Part shown: positions 1-9,887 of the stretch, in pieces
Layout: every line of letters starts with the position of its first letter
How positions within the stretch are numbered: position 1 is the stretch's first letter
Assembly (NCBI GenBank): GCA_011050085.1
Contig: DRGL01000047.1
Location: forward strand, 1-44,203
From: Pricia antarctica
Lineage (GTDB): Bacteria > Bacteroidota > Bacteroidia > Flavobacteriales > Flavobacteriaceae
DNA: 44,203 bases
Reading direction: 5' to 3'
Program-made: the position numbers and the translations under genes
The notes under the pieces: model-generated
What the model was told of the DNA's origin: nothing
Databases searched by the model: none
The model's input: only the letters and a program-made list of their open reading frames with translations

Positions 1-600
1 CCGCCGCCGCAAGTACAGCCGTAAAATCTACCGTCTCCGTGCCGCCGTCCTCGAGGGTAAGCGTTAATTGGTTCGTAGCGTTGTCGAGGCTGAAGTCCGT
101 TACCTGCTGGTCGTCGGTATTATCGAGGAAAGAAGTGAGGTCAACCGTACCGCCATCTTCCAGGGTAAGGGTATTGCCCGCTAAAGTTATGTTCTGGTCG
201 TCGGTCGATATGAAGCTTGAAAGGTCTACGGTCCGGGTGCCGCCGTCCTCCAAGGTCAATGTTATGACGTTCGTGGTACTGTCCAGGCTGAAATCGGTGA
301 TCGCCTGATCGTCCGTATTGTCAAGATAGGCCGAGAGGTCTACCGTGCCGCCGTCCTCAAGCGTAAGGACGTTGCCGGTCAAGGTAAGGTTCTGGTCGTC
401 CGTACCCGCCGCCGCAAGTACCGCCGTGAAGTCTACGGTCTGGGTGCCGCCGTCCTCGAGGGTAAGCGTTAATTGGTTCGTAGCGTCGTCGAGGCTGAAG
501 TCCGTTACCTGTTGGTCGTCGGTATTGTCTAAAAATGGCGTCAGGTCTATCGTGCCCCCATCTTCCAGGGTAAGGATATTACCGGCCGCAAGAGTCAATG
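1..600 (-). repeat. Tandem 405-bp repeats in the surface protein gene
   Basis: The 15-base string ccgccgccgcaagta occurs at 1 and again at 406, giving a 405-bp period. The following bases match closely, for example around gcgttaattggttcgtagcg at about 61 and 466. Half-length variants of the same TDDQ/LEDGG unit lie between them. The repeat keeps the reading frame (135 codons). The array continues beyond the left edge. Confidence 0.8.
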
Positions 601-955
601 CCTGGTCGTCAGTGCCTAAATTATTTAGGCTAGAAAGGTCAACCGAAATACTACCCCCGTTTTCAAGTATCAGTGTTAGTTGATTTGAACTAGAATCAAA
701 ACTGAAAGACTGCAACTGCTGGCTGTCAGAAGAAGTCAATTCCCAAGATCCACCATCCCAAAAATAGATGGTTCCCGTGTTTGTATTCACATAGATATCA
801 CCAATCGCTGCTCCGGAAGGGGTCGTCATACCTGCAGTTGAGACCGCGGTGCCACTAAGTACATCGCAGTTACATTGATCTTCTAATGTGACCGTGGTTT
901 GAGCCATGGCAGCCCCGGTTATCAGAAAAAGAAATAATAAAACTAATTGTTTCAT
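2..955 (-). CDS. Beta-repeat surface protein, 5' part (runs off the window)
   Basis: The minus-strand frame opens with ATG at 955 and stays open to the window edge, giving about 318 residues without a stop. Residues 1-20 form a clear signal peptide ending in AMAQ, so the protein is exported. A short region containing GDIYVNTNTGTIYFWDGGSW follows, a motif I associate with flavobacterial surface or fibre-like proteins. From about residue 115 it is built from repeats of the type TDDQ-LTL-GN-LTLEDGGTVDLS-(F/Y)LDNTDDQ-VTDFSLD-TNQLTLTLEDGGT-TVD. The long DNA period is 405 bp (135 aa), with a shorter half-repeat inside. The alternating hydrophobic/polar pattern suggests a beta-solenoid or fibre. The C-terminus lies outside the window, so a T9SS sorting domain cannot be checked. 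The function is unknown; an adhesin or fibre is an inference. Confidence 0.8.
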   Translation of the reverse strand, partial: MKQLVLLFLFLITGAAMAQTTVTLEDQCNCDVLSGTAVSTAGMTTPSGAAIGDIYVNTNTGTIYFWDGGSWELTSSDSQQLQSFSFDSSSNQLTLILENGGSISVDLSSLNNLGTDDQALTLAAGNILTLEDGGTIDLTPFLDNTDDQQVTDFSLDDATNQLTLTLEDGGTQTVDFTAVLAAAGTDDQNLTLTGNVLTLEDGGTVDLSAYLDNTDDQAITDFSLDSTTNVITLTLEDGGTRTVDLSSFISTDDQNITLAGNTLTLEDGGTVDLTSFLDNTDDQQVTDFSLDNATNQLTLTLEDGGTETVDFTAVLAAA

Positions 956-2208
956 GACGTTGACTTTGCTAAAAATTTTATACTTCAAACCTTTCAAATT
1001 CCTCTTTGTGCTTAATGGGCATATGCACACAGACAATTCTAAATTCAAAAGTTTCCCAAACTGAATGCTTTTCCGGAAAGTGTGCCTGAAAAAAGGCACT
1101 TTTGGCCATAGTGAAGTGGATGTATTAACATCCTGAGAATAGTTCGATCTCCGTTATGAAGAATTACTTTGGTTTCGGTTAAGTTACTCATGCTTTGGGT
1201 GGTATGAATTTGTGACTTGGGGGTAAAGACACAATTACACATTACGAAATTACCTTTAGTATGACCGCGCAAAAAATAATTGTTGTGTAACGGTCAATAA
1301 CTATGGTATACCAACGAAAAAATGAAGTTTCAGTTCTTCATTTGGGAGCGTCGATCGTCGATAAGTGTAATAAACTCGCTAACTTGCAAACCTATCAACC
1401 CAATAAAAACTTATGAAAAACACTTCTAGAAAGGAGGGTAATCTATACCCTATAATGTAATTAATTACCCACCTTTTGTTGATTTGAGTATGCACGCCAA
1501 CAGTTAAGATGACAGCGTACAAATGCGAAGAGCCCAAAACGACTACCCAAAGTTATTTGCGGTTTTCAAAAATTGTGAATCGGTATTATCAAGATATGGG
1601 TCTTGGTTCCATAAGACGTTCGAATTGAATAGGCTGACCTAATTTGGGCCGTCTTACTATTTCCATTTATAGGATTCATTATAAAGTATGTTGCCGAAAT
1701 CTCGCCAAGCTAACTTAGATATATGCACTTATTAAATTGTTGCGAGTAATCATAGTGAATATCGGTATCTATTAAATCGCAGATTATTAGTTTCTGCATT
1801 CACTTATAATGAAGCTATATGGAAATATTGTGCTTTGAAAACGAAAAGGTGGAATGTGGTTCTGCTTTAAATACCTTACTTTGAAATGGCAAAAAGAGTT
1901 GTATGGTTTCGTCGACGCCCTGTAAAGATAAAGACCTTTTAAATAGCAAATTCCTGTAAAATCAAGCCATCGTTGACCATCTATCCGAAATTTTATCGGT
2001 ACCGTAATGACTGTCCATTCCAAATCGGATTTACTTTAATTGATGTTTCCATGGAAAGGAAGTTACCCCAACCATCTCTGTTTCGAGAAGCTTTTAAGTT
2101 TATCGTATTTCGGACGGTTAGCATGAATATGAGTAACTGATTTATGATAAATAATCGTCCTAATAAATATGTATGAAGCAGTATGATACGACAGCTGTAA
2201 GGAAGGGG
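956..2208. other. Long spacer without a recognisable gene
   Basis: About 1.25 kb separate the beta-repeat gene from the gene upstream of it. Only two short open frames of 75 and 78 codons occur on the minus strand (1045-1272 and 1787-2023). Neither resembles a protein family I know, and their composition looks like random AT-rich sequence. The stretch just above 955 should hold the promoter of the beta-repeat gene, but I see no clear TAnnTTTG box. A short palindrome gtaattaattac lies near 1458. It may contain decayed coding sequence that I cannot identify. Confidence 0.5.
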
Positions 2209-5200
2209 TTAGTTTTTCCCTACCCTATAGGTTATTCTTCTGTTGGTAATGACGGTATAGACTTTCAAAATGCTAATCGGAGAGAATTCGGAGGTAGAAT
2301 TTCCAAGGGTCGCGGTTGTAGTGATGAAATCACCCAAAGTCACCCCTGAGGGCAGGGCCAAATTGAACTTGAATTTGTTCGTATTGTCGGTATTTCCATC
2401 TTCATCAAGATAGGATGATGTGGTTGAATTTGTATCAAGTGCACTTCCTTCGACAAATGTTCCCAAAAATGTTTGACCCTCACCATAATCGGTCGAGTTA
2501 CCTAGCTGATTATCTCCAGCTGTAGCTGTACCTTCGTTAATATCAGTTAAAAATATTTCTACGGTAGTATTAGGTCTTGCCCAGCCTTCTATTATTAAGT
2601 TAGTCCCGCTTATATAGGCACCTGATAAGACAGGAAAGTTTAAGGCTCCGTTAGGGCCGTTATCGGAATCATTGCCATCGTTGATTGTCACCCCATCTCC
2701 AAACCCGTCAGTTACATCAATATCGATACCAAGTGCTGGGCTTATCGTTCCGTTGGCGTAAATCGCGTTTTGAGAAATTAGATTACCAGAGGTATTGCCT
2801 CCTGCCAAAACAATTCCTGCCCCGCCATTTGAAGCAATAATATTGTTGATTATCGAAGAATCGCTACCGTCAAGTCGAATACCCGCATTTTCTATATTTC
2901 CATTACAACTTCCCCCGTTTTGCCCCGAAGCAATAATCGTATTTCCTAATATACCTACGTTTCCTGGAATTCCATCTCCATCAATACCGAGAGAAGCAGC
3001 ATTTTCAATTAAATTCTGTTGAATCACTATACCCGAACCGTTGGTAATCGTAATATTATCGTCACAAGCAGCATCGCCATTCGTAGTTATATGATTATTT
3101 TGAATTATGGTAGATGTTCCGCCATCTATTACTATACCAGCGTCGGTGTTTGTTGCAATGTAATTTCCATCAATTATGGTCGATCCACCAATTATTTCAA
3201 TACCATAATCTATATTACCGGCATTTAATCCGAACGCACTAACACCCAAAAGTGTATTCGAAATTATTGATGAACCTCCAAGAACCTGAATTCCGGCATT
3301 ATTATTTGCGAAGACAGAAATATTTCTAATTGTTGTATTGATACCCTGAAGGCGAAGCACATCCCCATTGTTTTTATGAATTTGTATTTCCGGCAAATCA
3401 TAGATCGGAAGCGTATTTGCAGAAGTTCCAACCGTTGATCCTCCTGAGCCAACTGTTCCTGAATTTGTATTTCCAGAGTATGCCGTTTGGGTTCTTCCAT
3501 CAATATGAGTGGTCGTGCCTGCTATTACCGAAAGCGGATTGCCATTAGCTATTAAAATATCAAAATACCCTCCAGAAAAATTCGTATCAGCTGACCTCCC
3601 TAGGGCATCCCCCGTAGGCGGAATCATAAATATAGAAGTGTCTTCGCCGGAAGCGGGGTCAAAAATACTGTTAGCCTCAATATTTAATCCGGTTTCTTCA
3701 AGATTGTTTGAATTTATAATGAACTGTTCTAATGATCCCTGACCATCTTCGTTCGTGTTAACTATAGTATTAAAATTAAATCCGAAATCTACACCAGCTA
3801 CCCCGTTACTTGCCACGGAAACTTCAGATACTGACTGGGCATCGGTTAAAATTCCTAAAGCCGCATCTTGTGTGGCCGAAGGATCGGCACCCCCTATTTC
3901 TGTAGTTACGTCTATTAGCAAATTGGCATCGCCAAAATTTCTATATGTCTGTACCGGGAAACAAACCGTGCAATTAAGTCCCCCGCCCCTAGTAGAACGT
4001 ACACTAGAATTTACCACTTTTACAAGATAGTCGCCATCTTCCATGCCCGCAAAAGTGTAATCCCCGTTTACGTTAGTATTTTTACGTTCTAAAAAAGTTC
4101 CATTAGATTCAAATAGTTCAACAATGGCACCCGATATTGAAATACCGGATGAAGTTGCCTGATTCCGTCCGTTCCCTCCAGGATAATTAAGATCTTCAAA
4201 GACAGTACCGGTAATTAAATTCGAAGGTACTTTTATAACCACTGCATTATTTATAATATAATCTTGACCTACATCCACGTTAGCGGTAACCTGACTATCG
4301 CCCGGAGTTATAAAACTTGAAATATCATAAGTATCCAAGTCAAGCCCATAGATCCCCGATAAATTATATATCGGAGTCGTAGTATTATCGTAAATGGTTG
4401 AATTATAGGAATTGTTACCCGGATTTCCTCCGTCTCCCGTTAAGTTGAAGGTATTTCCACCCTGATTGGTGATAGATAGTGCTTCTGGATTAGTGCCTGT
4501 ATTTCCGTCTAGGGTAAAATCTCCCTCCCATGATAAAAAGGTCGATTTAGCACCAGCACCCGCAATTGCAAAAAATGAATCCAAGGTAAAAGACGTCCCA
4601 CTATTTTGCAAACCGTCAAAACCTTGATATAGATTAATATTGACGGCTGGTAGATTAGGGTCTTCGTAAAAAACGATTAGGGACCAGCCTCCAAGTACAG
4701 TAGCTGTAGCACAGAAATTGTTCGATGTGTCTATAGTTAAATCGGAGAAATCAAAATCGTTTGTATTTATATTATCAATATTTTGTACTAAGTCAGTTAC
4801 ATCACTCACATAACCGAAAAAACTAAGATTTGTCCCTGAAGCATTGAAGGTGGTTTGATAAACGGAACTTGCATTTACTGTTTGACCTTCAAACGTGACT
4901 TGCTCATCTCGAACATAACTGGAATGGGCCCAATATAGATATGCTGCCTGTACTGAGCCCGTATTTGGGATTGGAGATACCAACCTGTTGCTAGAACTTG
5001 CCTGAATCGTACACGGATTAACGGAATTACTTTGTGTACGTAGACTTCCTCCTGTTGTAGTATAGTCAAAGTCACCATCAAATTGCTTAAACAGGGTTAG
5101 AGGTACATTGGATAAAATCTGGGAATTAATGGTTCCCACACCGGTGTCATCAATATTTACGTTTGCGTCTGGAGCATTGACACTTATAAATTCAATAAAG

Positions 5201-6702
5201 AAATTTTCATCGAACTCCGGAACACCATCGTTGGTGATAGGTACTGATATGGTACGTTGATTGCCGATTGCACCGTTAAAAGTCAATGTACCCGTTGTGG
5301 TATTGTAGTCGCTTCCTGCCAACGCGGAACCATTAGTTGTGGTATAGTTAACAGAAAACTGCGTATTCACAAATCCTAATAAAAATATATTACGGCCGTG
5401 AGCTACCCTTGTCGAGGTTACTGTGAAAACTGCGGTACCGGCATCTTCATCTACAAATACATCATCTATTACCAAGCGAGGGCCTTCGACAGAGCATTTA
5501 ATATTTGCCTGAAAGCCTGTTCCAGTTGAATTATTATTGGATGTAAACCTAAAGGTCAAACAACCCGACCCACCAGGGGAGGCAGTTATCGTTTTGGGTA
5601 CATTACTATTGTTATACTGACCAATCAATGTAGCACCCGTCGAATTCCCGTCGTAGATGTTTAAAAAATCGAAGTTTGCCACATCAAAACTAGTAAAGTC
5701 CACCGATACATAATCGGTGCCAGCACTAGGGCATAGTGTATGGGTTACGTTTAAATTATTGGCATAATTTCCCAATCTTCCTGGATCCAAAAATACCATA
5801 TCACATTCATTAGAAGTTGTACCATTGGTCATTGTAATGGCATCATTATCTGTAATAGTAGCTATTGCCGTATCTGAAATGTTTACAGCGTAATTGGAGG
5901 CACTTGTCATCTGAACTGTAAAGGTCTCCAAATTCTCCAATTCGGTATCATCCAATATTGGAACAGAAATTATTTCAGAATCACCACTTGAACCACTGAA
6001 GTTTAAGGTTCCCGTTGTCGTTTCATAATCTATTCCTGCCGTTGCAGTGCCATTTGAGGTGGTATAATTGACCGTGAAAGGACCCGAGGTGGCGGCACCA
6101 TTGTGTACTACAGTGAAATTTGCTAATCCATCAGATTCGTTCACAGTGACATCATCAATAAACAATGTGGGCACTAGCTGATCTACCTGAATCTGTACAT
6201 TATCAATGTACGCATAATCATTATTATCCCAGTTATTTCCATTGGAGGAGAAGCGAATGGTAGTATTTGATGATATGTAAGCAGTAATCGATTGGTTTAT
6301 TGTTCCCGAACTATTGTTGCCATTCATTGAGGCAATGGTCGTGTAACTAGCACCACCATTGTTCGAAGCTTGTACAATGATAGCCTTTCCGCCACTTAAA
6401 CCTGTAGTTTGCCAATTAAAGGATAGGGTTGCCGTTGAGGCCCCACTAAGATTTGCCGTTCTTCTAATATTTTCTCCAAAGAGGTAGTAAAAATTCAGCC
6501 GGTTGCCATTAATATAAATGTACTGGGCAGTCGGACCAAGATTTGTATCTCCATTTTCTATCCAATCTGTCGCCCAATTTTGAGTACCGTCGTTATTTGA
6601 ATAAGAAACGGAGCTGAAATTATCTCGAAATGTTTCCTGTCCATACCCAATAGATACAGCGAAAATAATTGAAAAAAGAAGATAAATTTTATTAAAGGAC
6701 AT
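2209..6702 (-). CDS. Large secreted Calx-beta / CUB / SdrD-like / beta-helix surface protein
   Basis: This 1,497-aa protein starts at ATG 6702 with a signal peptide of about 21 residues ending in GYGQ. In order I see an N-terminal beta-rich region (about 22-175), a Calx-beta-like domain (about 178-290, with NYTTSNGTATAGIDY), a CUB-like domain (about 295-405), a second Calx-beta-like domain (about 410-530, NYTTTNGSALAGSDY), and a DUF3344-like region (about 535-840). These are followed by an SdrD_B/Cna-B-type domain (about 845-930, with TGTVFEDLNYPG and GDYTFAGMEDGDYLVKV) and a right-handed parallel beta-helix region (about 1,130-1,360) rich in G-I-I/N-N turns. The C-terminus ends in NRRITYRVGKN and shows no type A or type B T9SS sorting domain that I recognise. 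The family is common on flavobacterial surfaces. Its ligand is unknown; adhesion or matrix binding is inferred. It lies 105 bp after the OmpA-family gene on the same strand. Confidence 0.85.
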   Translation of the reverse strand: MSFNKIYLLFSIIFAVSIGYGQETFRDNFSSVSYSNNDGTQNWATDWIENGDTNLGPTAQYIYINGNRLNFYYLFGENIRRTANLSGASTATLSFNWQTTGLSGGKAIIVQASNNGGASYTTIASMNGNNSSGTINQSITAYISSNTTIRFSSNGNNWDNNDYAYIDNVQIQVDQLVPTLFIDDVTVNESDGLANFTVVHNGAATSGPFTVNYTTSNGTATAGIDYETTTGTLNFSGSSGDSEIISVPILDDTELENLETFTVQMTSASNYAVNISDTAIATITDNDAITMTNGTTSNECDMVFLDPGRLGNYANNLNVTHTLCPSAGTDYVSVDFTSFDVANFDFLNIYDGNSTGATLIGQYNNSNVPKTITASPGGSGCLTFRFTSNNNSTGTGFQANIKCSVEGPRLVIDDVFVDEDAGTAVFTVTSTRVAHGRNIFLLGFVNTQFSVNYTTTNGSALAGSDYNTTTGTLTFNGAIGNQRTISVPITNDGVPEFDENFFIEFISVNAPDANVNIDDTGVGTINSQILSNVPLTLFKQFDGDFDYTTTGGSLRTQSNSVNPCTIQASSSNRLVSPIPNTGSVQAAYLYWAHSSYVRDEQVTFEGQTVNASSVYQTTFNASGTNLSFFGYVSDVTDLVQNIDNINTNDFDFSDLTIDTSNNFCATATVLGGWSLIVFYEDPNLPAVNINLYQGFDGLQNSGTSFTLDSFFAIAGAGAKSTFLSWEGDFTLDGNTGTNPEALSITNQGGNTFNLTGDGGNPGNNSYNSTIYDNTTTPIYNLSGIYGLDLDTYDISSFITPGDSQVTANVDVGQDYIINNAVVIKVPSNLITGTVFEDLNYPGGNGRNQATSSGISISGAIVELFESNGTFLERKNTNVNGDYTFAGMEDGDYLVKVVNSSVRSTRGGGLNCTVCFPVQTYRNFGDANLLIDVTTEIGGADPSATQDAALGILTDAQSVSEVSVASNGVAGVDFGFNFNTIVNTNEDGQGSLEQFIINSNNLEETGLNIEANSIFDPASGEDTSIFMIPPTGDALGRSADTNFSGGYFDILIANGNPLSVIAGTTTHIDGRTQTAYSGNTNSGTVGSGGSTVGTSANTLPIYDLPEIQIHKNNGDVLRLQGINTTIRNISVFANNNAGIQVLGGSSIISNTLLGVSAFGLNAGNIDYGIEIIGGSTIIDGNYIATNTDAGIVIDGGTSTIIQNNHITTNGDAACDDNITITNGSGIVIQQNLIENAASLGIDGDGIPGNVGILGNTIIASGQNGGSCNGNIENAGIRLDGSDSSIINNIIASNGGAGIVLAGGNTSGNLISQNAIYANGTISPALGIDIDVTDGFGDGVTINDGNDSDNGPNGALNFPVLSGAYISGTNLIIEGWARPNTTVEIFLTDINEGTATAGDNQLGNSTDYGEGQTFLGTFVEGSALDTNSTTSSYLDEDGNTDNTNKFKFNLALPSGVTLGDFITTTATLGNSTSEFSPISILKVYTVITNRRITYRVGKN

Positions 6703-6807
6703 AAGTTGCTAGAACTAACATCCAAAAATATGGCCGTTTCTTACCCTTACCTAAATATTGTTGTGAATAACGAAAATACGTGTGTCAAAGGCCAAAACAA
6801 GGTGATT

Positions 6808-8829
6808 TTAAGCATTTTGGATTGTGAAATCATAGAAATAAGCGTTACTGAGAATAAAACCGTTGAATAGTAACTTTATCAATTTGATTAATTCCAAAAT
6901 TATAAATTCAGATCTTCGATTCAGCTCGTGTTGGGCAGCCGAACATTCGACTCCATTGGCACATTGATTTAAAAGCTTGGTTTCTCCGAAGCCCTCATTG
7001 CTCAACCGGTTTTTGGAAATACCCTTCTTGACCATATAGGCCACGGTCGCTTCTGCCCTTTTTTGGGATAGCCAAAGGTTATAAGAATCTTTGCCCCTAC
7101 TGTCGGTAAAGGCATTAACACTTATTTTTAGACTGGGATATTTTTCCATGGCAGCAATAACCTTTTCAACCTCTATTTCCGAATCTTTACGAATATTATA
7201 TTTATTGTAGTCAAAGTAAATTGTACTCAATTGCAGGAGTTTCGACAAGTCATCGCCGAAGCCCGCGTAAACGGTGTTACGCTCTAATAAGAAATCAACA
7301 GTCTTTGGTACCCCCTCTGATTTTGCGAAGTATTTTTCAGATGGAATGAAACCCTCCATAGACGCCCTTACAAAGTTACCTTGGTTACAATTAAGGGCCA
7401 CGGTATATTTACCTTCGCTGTCGGTAATCACCGATGAAATTTCTTCATTATTCTCATCGATGACCATAACGGTTGCCCCTACCAAAATTTCACTGGATAT
7501 TTCATCCCGTACTGTTCCTCGGACTATCTGTTCACAACCTAACAATAAGGGTTTGGCCTCTAAAAATTCGTAAATATCATCACCGCCTTGACCTTCGGAG
7601 CGGTTAGAAGCGAAATAGCCTCGCTTGGTATTCTCATTGATGATAAAAGTAAAATCGTCGTAGGAACTGTTGACAGGCTCTCCGACATTGGTGACCTCAT
7701 CATCGGACTTACCCTTTTTCAATTGAACCGCAAAAACATCTAACCCTCCCAGACCGGGATGCCCATCAGAGGAGAAATAGAGTATTTTATTTTCACTTAC
7801 AAAGGGAAAGGTTTCCCTAGCTACTGTATTGATATTACTACCTAAATTTTCAGGAGCTCCAAAACTGCCATCTTCATTAATGGATACTTTAAAGATATCC
7901 GATTCACCTAAAGAACCGGGCATATCGGAGGCAAAATAAAGGGTTTTACCATCGGGACTCAAAGTCGGATTTGCCACGGAATAAGCGTCATCGTTAAAAG
8001 GGACCTCTTCGATATTCGACCAAATACTATCAACTAGAGTAGCTTTGAATATTTTAAGGCGTATGATTCCGTTTTTATCCTTTTTTAATTTTTTCTCGTC
8101 CTTAAAATTATTTCTTGTAAAATAGAGGGTGGTTCCGTCACTTGTTATGGTTGAAGTCGATTCATGTAAACGTGTATTTATGCCGTCTCCAAACTTCGTT
8201 ACAACCCCTGCAGTCGAACTATCCGCATTTATCTTATATAAATCAAAAAAATCGTTTGATGTCCAAGAATGCCGATACCGTGCAAAGCTTCCGGTATCAC
8301 GATCCGATGAAAATATAAGTCCTTCTTTATAAAAGGAAGGTGCAAATTCGGAATACGGGGAATTGTATTGAAATGGGGAAACATTGAAGCGCCCTGAGTT
8401 TTTCTTGATTTCTTTCAGATAATCCTTTTCGTTATTATACCAAGATGGATCGTCGTCATTTTTAGTAGCCCTTAAAAATTCGGCCATGACCGTTTTGGAA
8501 GTCTCGTAATCTTTAAGGGTTCTTAGGGTTTGGGCATATCTAAAATAGAACTCTGGAGGGGTATCGTTGGGATATTCACTCACTAACCGCTTATAGATAT
8601 CTGCCGCTTCTTCATATTCTCCGCTATAATAATAAGAATTGCCTAACTTCTTAAGTAAGTCAGCAGTAGCATAGCCTCTATCCAAAACCTTTTTATAGAT
8701 ATCGATGGCGGGGCTGAAAGAGAAAGTTTCGTATTTCTTATTCGCTTTGGTAATGAGTTTTTCTTGGGCCATTCCTTTAAATCCCCATAAAAGAGCCATC
8801 AGTACAACTATAGAAATTCTTTTAATCAT
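6808..8829 (-). CDS. OmpA-family protein with TPR and PD40 repeats (T9SS/gliding partner type)
   Basis: I chose ATG at 8829 because it opens directly with a signal peptide (MIKRISIVVLMALL...GMAQ); a TTG three codons upstream is a weaker alternative. The product is about 673 aa. Domains in order are TPR-like helices (about 25-130), PD40/WD40-like beta-propeller repeats (about 165-415, with SPDGKTLYFASD and SSDGHPGLGGLDV), a carboxypeptidase-regulatory-like beta domain (about 430-525), and an OmpA peptidoglycan-binding domain (about 540-650, with TDSRG, LSQKRAEA and LNRRSEF). This resembles the PorE-type architecture paired with PorP/SprF in Bacteroidota. It likely sits in the periplasm, tying an outer-membrane complex to peptidoglycan. 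It lies 83 bp downstream of the PorP/SprF gene. The protein runs about 25-30 hydrophobic residues past the usual RRSEF ending, which is odd and could reflect loss of the original stop. Confidence 0.9.
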   Translation of the reverse strand: MIKRISIVVLMALLWGFKGMAQEKLITKANKKYETFSFSPAIDIYKKVLDRGYATADLLKKLGNSYYYSGEYEEAADIYKRLVSEYPNDTPPEFYFRYAQTLRTLKDYETSKTVMAEFLRATKNDDDPSWYNNEKDYLKEIKKNSGRFNVSPFQYNSPYSEFAPSFYKEGLIFSSDRDTGSFARYRHSWTSNDFFDLYKINADSSTAGVVTKFGDGINTRLHESTSTITSDGTTLYFTRNNFKDEKKLKKDKNGIIRLKIFKATLVDSIWSNIEEVPFNDDAYSVANPTLSPDGKTLYFASDMPGSLGESDIFKVSINEDGSFGAPENLGSNINTVARETFPFVSENKILYFSSDGHPGLGGLDVFAVQLKKGKSDDEVTNVGEPVNSSYDDFTFIINENTKRGYFASNRSEGQGGDDIYEFLEAKPLLLGCEQIVRGTVRDEISSEILVGATVMVIDENNEEISSVITDSEGKYTVALNCNQGNFVRASMEGFIPSEKYFAKSEGVPKTVDFLLERNTVYAGFGDDLSKLLQLSTIYFDYNKYNIRKDSEIEVEKVIAAMEKYPSLKISVNAFTDSRGKDSYNLWLSQKRAEATVAYMVKKGISKNRLSNEGFGETKLLNQCANGVECSAAQHELNRRSEFIILELIKLIKLLFNGFILSNAYFYDFTIQNA

Positions 8830-8912
8830 GTGCCCCAAATTATTGTATGATAGTCTGTATTTAAACTCTTATCTATTTCAACAGTAAAAAACAGTTAATG
8901 CATTACTAATTA

Positions 8913-9872
8913 TTAAAAAAACCGAGGTGAAACCAACTTTTCAAAAGATTTTAGCAACTCCCATCTCAAAAAGATTTCAAAAGATCCATTGCTAAACTGT
9001 TGTGCACCAAAAGCGGTGGTTTCCCTATCATAGGCCAGCCCAAGAAGAATCTGATCGGATATCTGAAAACCTGCAAGGGCGCTTACCGCCGCATCCCAAC
9101 GGTAAGCGGCACCAAAAGAAAATTTTTCTGCGAATAAAAAGTTAGCCGATACATCGACCTGCAGCGGCGCACCGCCTACGACTTTAGTGAGCAGTGCCGG
9201 CTTTAGTTTAATGTTGTCGTTCAAATCAAATACGTATCCCGTGATAAAATAAAAGTTTACCCGGTCTTTTGCTAGAAAATCGATATTGTTCGCATCTGAA
9301 TTGGAATTGTCAAAATGCTCGGTCTCTAGAAGGTTAGGTGCCGAAAGGCCTGCATAGAATTGGTTGCTGTGATAGTACACACCCAGCCCGACATTAGGCG
9401 AAAAACGATTTTCAATGTTGTCAGTAGCTACCGCCTCTTCGAAACCCTCCCTTTGCCTCAGTTGCTCAAAATCAAGATTTAGGAGATTACCTCCCAATTT
9501 AAGGCCAAACGACAATTTACCCTGCAATGACACATCGACGGTATATGAAATTATTCCGTCAATATACGTTTCCTGTACGGTGCCTTCACCGATTTTATCA
9601 TTAACAACAGAAAGTCCATACCCAACATTACTATTTCGAACGGGGGATTGTAAATTGAACGTGAAGGTCTGTGGCGAACCTTCGAGTCCCACCCATTGTG
9701 ACCGATAAAGGGCCGCAATACTCAATTGCCCCCTAGATCCCGCATAAGCTGGATTTACGCTCATGGTATTGAACATGTATTGGGTATACTGAGCGTCTTG
9801 CTGTGCACAAGTAGTTTCGGAAAAAAGTAGCACAAAAAAAATAGAAGCTAGAAGGCTATTCTTTATAATCAT
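8913..9872 (-). CDS. PorP/SprF family T9SS outer-membrane protein
   Basis: This 319-aa protein has a signal peptide ending in TCAQ. The family hallmark follows at once: QDAQYTQYMFNTMSVNPAYAGSRG, here at residues 25-48, then SLYRSQWVG-like AALYRSQWVGLEGSPQT. The rest alternates in beta-strand fashion (GLSVVNDKIGEGTVQETY, FSPNVGLGVYYHSNQFYAGLSAPNLL), as expected for an outer-membrane barrel. Its length is normal for the family. In Flavobacterium johnsoniae, SprF is needed to put the adhesin SprB on the surface, and PorP/SprF-like proteins are linked to substrates with type B sorting domains. Here it starts 15 bp after the stop of such an adhesin gene, so a dedicated partner role is a reasonable inference. 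Confidence 0.93.
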   Translation of the reverse strand: MIIKNSLLASIFFVLLFSETTCAQQDAQYTQYMFNTMSVNPAYAGSRGQLSIAALYRSQWVGLEGSPQTFTFNLQSPVRNSNVGYGLSVVNDKIGEGTVQETYIDGIISYTVDVSLQGKLSFGLKLGGNLLNLDFEQLRQREGFEEAVATDNIENRFSPNVGLGVYYHSNQFYAGLSAPNLLETEHFDNSNSDANNIDFLAKDRVNFYFITGYVFDLNDNIKLKPALLTKVVGGAPLQVDVSANFLFAEKFSFGAAYRWDAAVSALAGFQISDQILLGLAYDRETTAFGAQQFSNGSFEIFLRWELLKSFEKLVSPRFF

Positions 9873-9887
9873 GTTAAGCTTTAAAGG

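Noticed and set aside
39-683. Plus-strand frames rich in PPSSRV opposite the beta-repeat gene
   Set aside because: They are antisense to the LEDGG repeat codons, and the minus-strand frame has a signal peptide and domain-like repeats.
1045-1272. 75-codon minus-strand frame in the gap
   Set aside because: No signal, domain or homologue recognised; composition is like the flanking noncoding DNA.
1787-2023. 78-codon minus-strand frame in the gap
   Set aside because: No recognisable family, no good start context; kept only as a possibility in the gap entry.
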